Positions 44,251-51,432 of a stretch of 64,000 nt of DNA are shown here, piece by piece (within the stretch, counting starts at the first letter, position 1; every line of letters begins with the position of its first letter). Location of the stretch: assembly GCA_965197865.1 (NCBI GenBank), contig CBDANZ010000003.1, positions 310,001 to 374,000 on the forward strand, read 5' to 3'. The DNA comes from CBDANZ01 sp965197865. GTDB taxonomy: Bacteria > Acidobacteriota > Vicinamibacteria > Vicinamibacterales > CAVVIG01. Below the pieces are notes generated by a model that worked only from the letters and a program-made list of their open reading frames with translations, was not told the origin of the DNA and ran no database searches. The position numbers and the translations under genes were made by a program.

Positions 44251-44913
44251 TCATGGAGCCAGCCAGGTCTTCAAGGCCTGTAGCCGTTGAACATCCGCGT
44301 CTGAAAAGGGAAACGCCGAGGGGATGTCACGTCGAGTCGAGAGCCGGCGGCGATAACGCGCGAAAAACTCGACGATGTCGCCGCCGTAGCCGAAGAAGTA
44401 CATGATGTCACGGTCGTCAGCCGTGTGCATGAGACCGAGCGCGTGGCCGATTTCATGCAGGCACGTCAGATACACAATCGTGTCGCGCCAGAGCGGATCC
44501 TCAGTGGCGCGGCGGGCGAGCGCGGGGCCCAGCGCTTTCACCTCGGGTCTGACGAAGACCGCCGCGCCACGGCGGCCGCCGACCAGCAGTGCGCGGGTCT
44601 CACCGTAGCTACCGTTGGGAGGCACCCAGTACACGCGCACAAGTGCGTCCTCCTCCGGAGCCGGCTCCAGGCGGAACGACCCGGCTGCGCTTCGTTCCCA
44701 CGCCTCGAATGCCCACAGCGCAAGCTCTCGGTCCGAGGGACGGTAGCCGGTTCCAGCATCGCCATCGCTGACGAAATAGCTGAGCGGAGGGCGGCTGTCC
44801 TGAGGGACGCGCGCAGCCGTCTGCAAGCCGGTTGCGACCTCCTCCAATAGCGTGAGTAGGGCGATCCCGCAGGCGATGGCGTGGACACGTCGCGCCACAA
44901 GACGCGTGCTCAT
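44251..44913 (-). CDS. Secreted matrixin-like metalloprotease
   Basis: The 220-residue protein has an N-terminal hydrophobic signal (AIACGIALLTLLEEVATG) and the extended zinc site LTCLHEIGHALGLMHTADD (HExGHxxGxxH) near residue 155, followed by DIMYFFGYGGD, which supplies the Met-turn of metzincins. The upstream part (LALWAFEAWERSAAGSFRLEPA) matches the helix and strand before the matrixin site. It is short for a matrix metalloprotease and has no prodomain. The substrate is unknown. A single gene with no clear partners. Confidence 0.85.
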   Translation of the reverse strand: MSTRLVARRVHAIACGIALLTLLEEVATGLQTAARVPQDSRPPLSYFVSDGDAGTGYRPSDRELALWAFEAWERSAAGSFRLEPAPEEDALVRVYWVPPNGSYGETRALLVGGRRGAAVFVRPEVKALGPALARRATEDPLWRDTIVYLTCLHEIGHALGLMHTADDRDIMYFFGYGGDIVEFFARYRRRLSTRRDIPSAFPFSDADVQRLQALKTWLAP

Positions 44914-44956
44914 ACGCGCATCATAACGTTTCTTCCGACCTCACGACTCCAGAAGC

Positions 44957-45145
44957 TCAACCGCGAACCGGGGCCGAGCCTCTACTGGCCTCGTTTGGAA
45001 TAGCGTCGAGCAGTCGCCGCAGGCTGATCCACTCGAGCACGCCCTGTTTGGCGTCGCGGTCCGCCAGCAGGTATCCGACGTTGCGGTCGCCCCCGGAGCG
45101 GATCTGTTCAGGGATGAATCGTATGACCTTGGAGTCCCCGCGATA
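44957..45145 (-). pseudogene. Possible N-terminal fragment of an MBL-fold hydrolase
   Basis: On the minus strand VIRFIPEQIRSGGDRNVGYL and LADRDAKQGVL resemble the first strands of MBL-fold persulfide dioxygenase-like hydrolases. The HxHxDH metal site is absent and the frame ends at a TGA soon after. The call is weak and rests on one short stretch. Confidence 0.3.
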
Positions 45146-45201
45146 CCTTCACTCCTTGTCGCTGTGCCGCGTCGCCGGTGGCCCGGCACGCTGGCGGCCC
45201 T

Positions 45202-45432
45202 CTAGAAGAGCAGACCTCTTAGCAGCTGCAGGCCAATCAGCAGCAGCATCGGCGACAAGTCCAGGCCTTCCAGGGGCGGGAGCACGTTGCGAATGGGTGC
45301 CAGGACGGGCTCGGTGAGGCCGCGTACCAGCGTTGCCACCGGGTTCCGCCGATCCAGCGGAACCCACGACATGATGACGGCCACCAGCACGATAAGTGAA
45401 TAGAGATCGATGAGCCTGGCGAACAAGAGCAT
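45202..45432 (-). CDS. YggT-family membrane protein
   Basis: The 76-residue protein has two hydrophobic segments (LIDLYSLIVLVAVIMSWV and LSPMLLLIGLQLLRGLLF) separated by RNPVATLVRGLTEPVLAPIRNVLP, the conserved YggT loop. YggT proteins are small inner-membrane proteins linked to osmotic tolerance and cell division in some bacteria. The gene begins at an ATG at 45432 and has no visible partner; usual neighbours such as proC are absent. Confidence 0.85.
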   Translation of the reverse strand: MLLFARLIDLYSLIVLVAVIMSWVPLDRRNPVATLVRGLTEPVLAPIRNVLPPLEGLDLSPMLLLIGLQLLRGLLF

Positions 45433-46088
45433 GAATGTAAAGGTAGTGTTGACTCAGGCGGACATGTACGCGGGGATCCTAGCGCACTCGGCGTTTTCGT
45501 GCTGGCGGTGTGCCAAAAGGCCTCCGGTCGCCGGCCACGGGGGCCGGAGCCGGCATTTCCGGTAACGCCATCAACGGGTGTGATTCTGACTGAACAGCCG
45601 GTCGAAGCTGCCGCCGAAGATGTTCTGCTCGCTCACCTCGTCCGCACCGATCGCGTCGAGAGCTGCCTTCTGCTCGTCGAACACTCCATGCTGCCAGCCA
45701 CTGCGGCACGCGATCTCTGTCTGTGTGTAGACCCTGTTCTAGTGACTGACAGCACGGCGCGATCAGACAGTCTCGCATGAACCCAAACCACAGAATCTAG
45801 CCGAGTTTCGTCTTTTCTGCCTCGGAACCAAGGCGTCCGACCCCCTTAATGACTGCGCCGCCGCGCCGCTGGTCGTGCCCTTTCTCGCTCAAGGCGGCGA
45901 ACCCCGCCTGGCACCTCTCGGCGATCGTCGCGGCCTAGAGTTCCTCCCGCTCGTTGACGTTCATCGCGCACATCGGGACCGCTTTCCACACACCGTTTCG
46001 GCGCACGGCGCCACGGAAAGCGCACGCAGCCGGGCGCTGCTCGGTCACTGCGCTTCGCGGACTGCGCACCTCATCCGCGCTCATGAAA
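45433..46088. other. Stretch without an intact gene
   Basis: No intact gene is supported. On the minus strand, about 45593-45742, one frame encodes a coherent-looking 50-residue peptide (HGVFDEQKAALDAIGADEVS ... NIFGGSFDRLFSQNHTR) without a start codon, which may be the end of a lost gene; I do not recognise its family. The rest shows nothing. Confidence 0.3.
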
Positions 46089-47253
46089 TCATGGAGGACG
46101 ATGTTCAGGGGGCGCGGCGCGGTTCCGCAAGGTGCGCAAGGCCAGCCCGGGACACAACCGCTCCTGGAGCAGTCGCGCGATGGCGTAGCGCAGCGCCTTG
46201 AACACGAATCCGGGATTGCGAAGCGCAATCGCGACGCGCCTCAGGTTGGCTTCGGCCGTGTCGCTGCCTCGGGAACCGATCCCTCCGAAGGTGTTGAGCA
46301 TGGCCGACACGAACTCTCGGGTATGTGCATCCGAGGGAATCAGGTTGATGACCCGGCGCTCCGGGTAGAGGACGAGGAGGCTTGTCATACTGCCACAGTC
46401 GGGGTGGCCGAACCACAAGGTGTCGCGTGGGATTCGAGAGTCGAGCGCTTCGCAGACTTTGTTCCAGACTTCGGTGTCCAACGTCGCCTTCTTCGACAAC
46501 CGGGTGCGTCCCACGTTCGCCTCGGCTTGAAAGCTGGCCATCCGAAAGGCGTCCAACCGTCGACGTTCGGCGATTAACCAACCGAGGATCTCCCCAATGC
46601 TCACGAGGTTGGCTTCGCTGACGGTGACCGTGTGCGCGGCTTGAAGGTGCGCTCCGGTCTCCAGCCGGACGCGGAAGATGAGGTTCGACAAACGCCTGGC
46701 GAACGGGGTGCAGGTCGGCTTCTGATGTCAGCTGACGGATGGGAAAGCCCGGTCGACCGGCCTGCGTCATATCGATATGGATCGCCAGCTTGCGCAGCCC
46801 ACCCTGCTCAACGAGCCGTGCGAGGAAGGAAGGATGATCGAGAAGTGTTTTCCCATGGGTCATTACCATGGGGACCACGCCGACCTCGACGGCGTACCGC
46901 ACGATCCGAACCAGCTCCTCGGACCCCCCCCCGCCAGTAGGCATCCGGGAGGTCCCCTCCGGTGATCTGGAGCGTGCCGGACCAACCGACCATCCGCCGG
47001 TTCGCGTCGATCTGCGCCTTCATCTCGTCGAAGGACGGGATTGGCACGCGGTTGGCGTTGGACGGCAAGTAGCAGTGGGTGCAGCCGAAGGAATAGTACG
47101 GAGCTCCCATCGTGAAGCCGCAGTGCACCATCTGGCGTCCCATGACTTCCGTTCCTCTTTGAGCTCTTCAGCCAGCTCCCGCCAGCGAGCGGCCAGCAGT
47201 CCCTGATTCTCGGCGGGGATCGGCTCTCGAAGAATGGACAGCAGGCGCATCAT
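46089..47253 (-). pseudogene. Radical SAM protein gene with several frameshifts
   Basis: From an ATG at 47253 (MMRLLSILREPIPAENQGLL) the protein can be followed through at least three frames. MGRQMVHCGFTMGAPYYSFG then CTHCYLPSNANR is the iron-sulfur loop. TLQITGGDLPDAYWR, then GGLRKLAIHIDMTQAGRPGF and TVTVSEANLVSIGEILGW follow, and DTLWFGHPDCGSMTSLLVLY near the end. Frameshifts lie near 47150, at a C-run near 46923-46931 and near 46680. The loop has YSFGCTHC where a CxxxCxxC cluster site would need Cys first, so a cluster ligand also seems lost. Confidence 0.75.
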
Positions 47254-47581
47254 CAGCGATCGTATATTGCAGGAACGATGACCCAAGAGCGCCCGAGCCG
47301 TGCGCTCGTTGTCCTGCGCAGGAGGCGCATTACGGGCGCCAAGAGGCGACGAAGCACACGCGGCGCACGATGGCTCTAGTTGTTGGGCAGTACTCTCATG
47401 CTGGCTGGCGGCTCAGCGACGAACGCAAGCGGGGGGGTTCAGCTACGACGACTGGACGACCACGCTCGAGCGGTTCGTCGACGAGCGGGGCTTCGTGGAC
47501 TACGAAGGCGTCGCCGCAGACCGCGAGGTCTTCGATCGTTTCCTGACGGCCCTAGCAGTCTGTATATGGACTCCTCCCGGT

Positions 47582-47815
47582 GATCAAGCGAGTGGGTCGT
47601 GACGGTCGGTCCTTCGCGTCGGTTGCGGTCGTATATCCGGCCTGTCCGTGGAGAGCCTTTGCCTCCTGGCCAACATGGATAGTCGCGCACCGCGGGCCAA
47701 TCGTGGTGCCGGCGTCGAGCGCCAGGGCTGCTATCAGCCTGATGCGGTGTCGGTCGGACCGAAGGGCCATGTCAGGGTCACTCGCTCAGCATCTCGCGTG
47801 GAGGTGTAGCTCGGG
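47582..47815 (-). ncRNA. Candidate bridge-RNA region of the IS110/IS1111 element
   Basis: IS110-family elements encode a structured bridge RNA in a non-coding flank, placed after the transposase gene in IS1111-type members. This 234-bp stretch is the only long non-coding part of the element. It contains GTCCGTGG (47644-47651) and CGTGGTG (47702-47708), both found across the insertion point CCGT|GGTG in the MITE repeat. No fold was computed. The location is inferred from family knowledge; boundaries and strand are guesses. Confidence 0.3.
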
Positions 47816-48844
47816 TTACGCCGCGTCCGGCAGTGCGCAGGGCACATCCTTGTGCCAAACCGCCCAAACGAGTCGGCCGAGTTTGTTCGCCACGGCAATC
47901 GTGGCTTTGTTGTAGCCGCGCCGCGCGTGCACCGTCATCGCCCAGTGGTGCAGACGCGTGAGGGGCTGCTGGGCCGCCCGGCGCCGGTGGGCCGACGCGA
48001 GCACCGCGCGCGCGCCGTGGGTGAGCAAGCACCGGAGATACACGTCCCCGCGTTTACTGATCCCCCCGAGGCGCCGCCGCTGCCCACTCGAGTACTCGCG
48101 CGGCGTCAGGCCGAGCCAGCTGGCAAACTGGCGCGCGCGCCGGAATGCGTGGATGTGCCCGACGGTGCCGACGAGGGCCGTGGCGGTCAACAGCCCAATC
48201 CCGGGAATCGTCCGCAGTCGCATCACGACGGGGTCGGCGTCGGCCAGGGCGCGCAATTCCCGTTCCAGGCCGGCAATCCGAGCCTCAATCGCCCGCACTT
48301 CCTCGTGGACGCTCGTGAGCACCTGCCGCAGATGCCTCGGCAACACGGTGGCCGCCTCGTCGAGCAGCACAGGCAAGGCCCGCAGCGCCGCACAGGCCCC
48401 CGCCGGCAGCAGCAGCCCCTGTTCCCGCAAGAGCCCGCGTAACACATTGATGCGCGCCGTCCGCGTCGTCATCCACTGCTCGCGCACCCGGTGCAGCGCC
48501 ACGAGCGCTTGCTGCTCGACCCGCTTCACCGGGACACGGGGTATCTCGCCCGACCGGATCGCCTCCGCATCCGCCCGGTCCGTCTTGTTGCGCCGCACGT
48601 AGGGCCGCACGTACGCCGGGGGCACGAGGGTGACGCGATGGCCGTGTTGCTGGGCAACCCGCCCCCAGTAGTGGGCGGTGCCACACGCCTCCATCACCAC
48701 ATGGGTCGGCGGCGTCTGCGCGAGAAAGCGGGCGAACCGTGCGCGGTTGAGTCGCTGGCGCGACCACACGCGCCACCGGGCATTGGCGATCGCCAGCTCG
48801 AACACGGACTTTGCCAGGTCAACGGCCACTGTCGTAGCATCCAT
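47816..48844 (-). CDS. IS110-family DEDD transposase
   Basis: The 342-residue recombinase has an N-terminal RuvC-like DEDD domain: TVAVDLAKSVFELAI (Asp), HVVMEACGTAHYWGR (Glu) and VRRNKTDRADAEAIR (two Asp). The C-terminal Transposase_20 domain follows with IPGIGLLTATALVG, ASWLGLTPREYSSGQRRRLG (the likely serine nucleophile) and KRGDVYLRCLLTHGARAVL. The ATG at 48844 gives the normal family start; the frame extends 20 codons upstream. It is intact and expected to work with a bridge RNA. Confidence 0.95.
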   Translation of the reverse strand: MDATTVAVDLAKSVFELAIANARWRVWSRQRLNRARFARFLAQTPPTHVVMEACGTAHYWGRVAQQHGHRVTLVPPAYVRPYVRRNKTDRADAEAIRSGEIPRVPVKRVEQQALVALHRVREQWMTTRTARINVLRGLLREQGLLLPAGACAALRALPVLLDEAATVLPRHLRQVLTSVHEEVRAIEARIAGLERELRALADADPVVMRLRTIPGIGLLTATALVGTVGHIHAFRRARQFASWLGLTPREYSSGQRRRLGGISKRGDVYLRCLLTHGARAVLASAHRRRAAQQPLTRLHHWAMTVHARRGYNKATIAVANKLGRLVWAVWHKDVPCALPDAA

Positions 48845-49942
48845 TTCGGTTTCCTCCTGGTTGTGGCTGATGGGCATCAGCTGATGCGGCACATCATGCC
48901 GCATCGGAACCGGGAGGAGTCCATACCATCATGGTGAAAGTCCGTCTGCATTCGACGAGCGATGCATCCTCGTGGCCTGCGTTGCTCCTCCATCAAATAC
49001 AGGCGGTATTCTCGGTCGTCGCGCCTTGCCCGCGAGGCGCCTCGCTCGTCTCGGTGCAGCGCCCGACTTTCACCACGGACTGCTAGAGACGATCGGGCCC
49101 GAAACCCAGCCCAACCTCTTCCCGACCCGCGAGGACCGGTTCGCCTACTACCTCAACGGGTACAACGCCCTCGTGTTCAAGGGCGTGCTGTCACGCGGGC
49201 CGGAGCAGAAAAGCCTGTGGCGTGGCCTGATCTCCAGACTGCGCTTCTTCGTCATGATGAAGGTGCAGATCGATGGACAGCGGATGAACCTGAAGAACCT
49301 GGAAGATCGCCTGATTCGCGAGCAGTTCAAGGATCCGCGGATCCACGCTGCGCTGAACTGTGCGTCGATCAGTTGCCCTCGCCTTCCGCGGCACGCCTTC
49401 GCGCCGGCCTCTTTGAGCGAGCAGCTGGACGCGGCGATGGCAGAGTTTGTCGGTGAAGCTCGCAACTGCACCGCAGACGAGGGCGTCAAGACGGTGACGC
49501 TGCCCAAGATCTTCGATTGGTTTCGAGGGGACTTCCTCGATTTCGAGCGCTCGCAGGGCAATGCGGATCCGAACCTGATCGACTACGTCAATCGATATCG
49601 GCCAGGGAACGCACAGATCCCACGGGAATACGCGATCAAGTTCTTCAAGTACGACAAGGTGATCAACAGCCGGCCGTGAGTCGCGCTCCCGTCGTTTCTT
49701 CCGGTATTGTCAAGTTCACCACGCCTGGCGGCGGGCGAGGTCCAGTACTCCGGATCGGCCCGTGAAATCCTCGCCCGTGGGGCCCCGTTGAAATATTCTT
49801 CCAGCGACCGGAGACGGTGAGGTGTACTGCGAGGAGCCTTCCCCTTTTCAGTGTCTGCACTGACAATATTCAGACTGGCTGTGGAGACTTGCCCATGTTG
49901 GGGCATCTCAGCTGACACGAGCCGCGTGGAGGAGGAATCACC

Positions 49943-50548
49943 ATGATCAACAGATTTCCCGTGTTCGCGGTCTTACTGCTCATAGTTGGGCAACCGATTC
50001 CGACTGAGGCACAAGTATCCCGGGCGTGGATTCTCTGGGAAAGGCACTCTCACAAGGACCTCATCACGAAGACATGGCTAATCGCCGAGGCCCATCCGAC
50101 CTATCAGGCCTGTCGCTACGGCCTGCGGCAGGCGATTGACTCGCTCATCGCTCGTAACTCTCGCTACGGCCGCGAGCCGCTTGGCATGAAGGATGTCGTG
50201 GCAGTGCGTATGCAAGACGGATCATTCGTGCTCGGAACTGAGGTATTTCGCATCTGTTTACCTGGTACGATTGCCGACCCGCGTAGGCTCCAAGAGCCAC
50301 TTTCCTCGCGGGAACCGTGGGTGTTATGGAGGAAGACCGAGTCTGGACCCCCACCAGCGGAATCGTGGACGATTTCCACAGCCGTTCTCGGCTATGACGC
50401 CTGCGAGCAGCGCAGGAAAAGCCAGCTTGAGAAGGAAACCCTCGAGAACCAGAGCGGCGGGCCCTCCCGCGGCCCGCTCACCCTCCGGTATCTCTGTTTA
50501 CCAAGTCCCCTTGACCCGCGTGAGCTTCGGGAAGCGGTCAAGAAATAG
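49943..50548 (+). CDS. Secreted hypothetical protein with two internal repeats
   Basis: The 201-residue protein follows a GGAGGAGGAA ribosome-binding site and has a signal peptide (FPVFAVLLLIVGQPIPTEAQ). The mature part contains two related modules: AWILWERHSHKDLITKTWLI ... YQACRYGL ... FRICLPGT and PWVLWRKTESGPPPAESWTI ... YDACEQRR ... RYLCLPSP. The shared pattern is W-x-L-W, about 16-19 residues to W, then Y-x-A-C and a closing C-L-P, so disulfides are likely. I do not recognise the family. It is probably periplasmic. Confidence 0.7.
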   Translation: MINRFPVFAVLLLIVGQPIPTEAQVSRAWILWERHSHKDLITKTWLIAEAHPTYQACRYGLRQAIDSLIARNSRYGREPLGMKDVVAVRMQDGSFVLGTEVFRICLPGTIADPRRLQEPLSSREPWVLWRKTESGPPPAESWTISTAVLGYDACEQRRKSQLEKETLENQSGGPSRGPLTLRYLCLPSPLDPRELREAVKK

Positions 50549-50609
50549 AGATGGCTTCCGGGCCAGGACGAAATCTGCATTCAGCTGTATCCGGGGACAG
50601 GATAGTCAG

Positions 50610-50765
50610 GAGACGCTGGCGCAACGGCTCAAGAAAGGGGCGCTGCCGCTCGACCAAGCGCTCACGTACGCCATCGAGATCGCGGACGCCTTGGACAAGG
50701 CGCAGATCATCCTCGTCCAGAACTGGTACAAAGAGCTGAAGCGGCTGGTGCCCACCGATCGCTGA
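50610..50765 (+). pseudogene. Ser/Thr kinase remnant with internal deletion
   Basis: The frame has ETLAQRLKKGALPLDQALTY and AIEIADALDKA, the alphaD-alphaE region just before the HRD motif of PknB-type kinases. It then jumps to IILVQNWYKELKRLVPTDR, resembling the extreme C-terminus of kinase-WD40 fusion proteins of this kind. Everything between, including the catalytic loop, is deleted. Confidence 0.6.
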
Positions 50766-51195
50766 CGCCGCGCCCTCTCTTCCCGTCGTGCCATGACGTG
50801 GGCGCGAATGGTGCTTCTGCTAATGGCCCTGGCGGTCATCGTGCTCGCATGACGGGGCTGGTGGGCGCTGCGGCGTGCTGAGCGGATACATAGGGCTCGC
50901 CGGAGGAACTGAGGCCAGGCGTCTCCTCTTCCCTGCGGTTGCAGGAAACATCCGATTGTCCCGCGTCAGGCTACGGTGCCAGGATCCAATGAAGTGGGGC
51001 GAAAGGTGGCTCTCGATCGCCACTGCGCTTATCCTCGTTGCCTGGATCCAGATTGCCCGCTTCGCCGGGCGCGAGTTCGAGCGCCGCTCTGCCGAAACGG
51101 AAGCCTACGAGAGAATCTCCAGCACCACCAAAACCCCTCCCCTCGAAGCCGCCCTTACTCGGCACCCAGCCGTATAATCCGTGCATTCATTGCCC

Positions 51196-51432
51196 ATGGC
51201 CCTGCCCCCCGGCATTCGCCTGGGCCCCTATGAGATTGGCGCGCAGATTGGCGCGGGCGGGATGAACGAAGTGTGGCGAGCCACCGACACGCAGCTCGGA
51301 CGCGACGTTGCCCTGTAGATCCTGCCTGACGCCAGTGAGCCCAACCGGCTGGCCCGGTTCCAGCGGGAGGCGCAGGATCTGGCGTCCCTTAGCCAACCGC
51401 AACGTATCGGGAACGAGGTAGAGCAGTCATGA
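51196..51432 (+). pseudogene. Ser/Thr kinase N-terminal remnant with an in-frame TAG
   Basis: The frame starts PGIRLGPYEIGAQIGAGGMNEVWRAT (glycine-rich loop of PknB-type kinases) and continues DTQLGRDVAL. A TAG at 51316-51318 then stands where the ATP-binding Lys of the VAxK motif should be, followed by ILPDASEPNRLARFQREAQD. The remnant ends at a TGA that overlaps the start of the following peptidase gene, so read-through transcription from an old kinase promoter is possible. Confidence 0.75.

Larger units (their letters stand above)
47564..48931 (-). mobile_element. IS110-family (IS1111-like) insertion sequence
   Basis: The roughly 1,368-bp element has subterminal inverted repeats GGACTCCTCCCGGT (47568-47581) and ACCGGGAGGAGTCC (48909-48922), 4 and 9 bases inside its ends. 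Such subterminal repeats, with at most a one-base duplication at the target, fit the IS1111 branch of the IS110 family. It sits inside the terminal inverted repeat of a MITE. About 250 bp follow the transposase stop before the element's end. Confidence 0.85.
47556..49082. mobile_element. 158-bp MITE, copy 2, carrying an IS110-type insertion
   Basis: The outer ends match MITE copy 1 in reverse orientation: positions 1-8 at 47556-47563 and positions 8-158 at 48932-49082. CTAG flanks both sides (47552-47555 and 49083-49086), and the duplicated CTAG is part of a Leu-Glu codon pair of the DUF547 gene. The MITE was therefore inserted first, by the YTAG-type transposase, and was later interrupted at position 8/9 of its terminal repeat. 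Confidence 0.88.
47380..49679 (+). pseudogene. DUF547-family secreted protein gene split by nested mobile elements
   Basis: The left part encodes a signal-like start (LGSTLMLAGGSATNAS), a frame change in a G-run near 47430, then GFSYDDWTTTLERFVDERGF and FDRFLTAL. The right part continues with ETIGPETQPNLFPTREDRFA, YYLNGYNALVFKGVL, ALNCASISCPRLPRHAF and DWFRGDFLDFERSQGNA, all typical of DUF547. Removing 47556-49086 gives GCC CTA GAG ACG ATC with an unbroken frame, which proves the insertion point. The function of the family is unknown. The right part could still be translated only from an internal start. Confidence 0.85.

Noticed and set aside
45593..45742. A 50-codon minus-strand peptide that looks protein-like
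   Set aside because: It follows a stop codon, has no start codon and no recognisable family, so it is only noted in the region entry.
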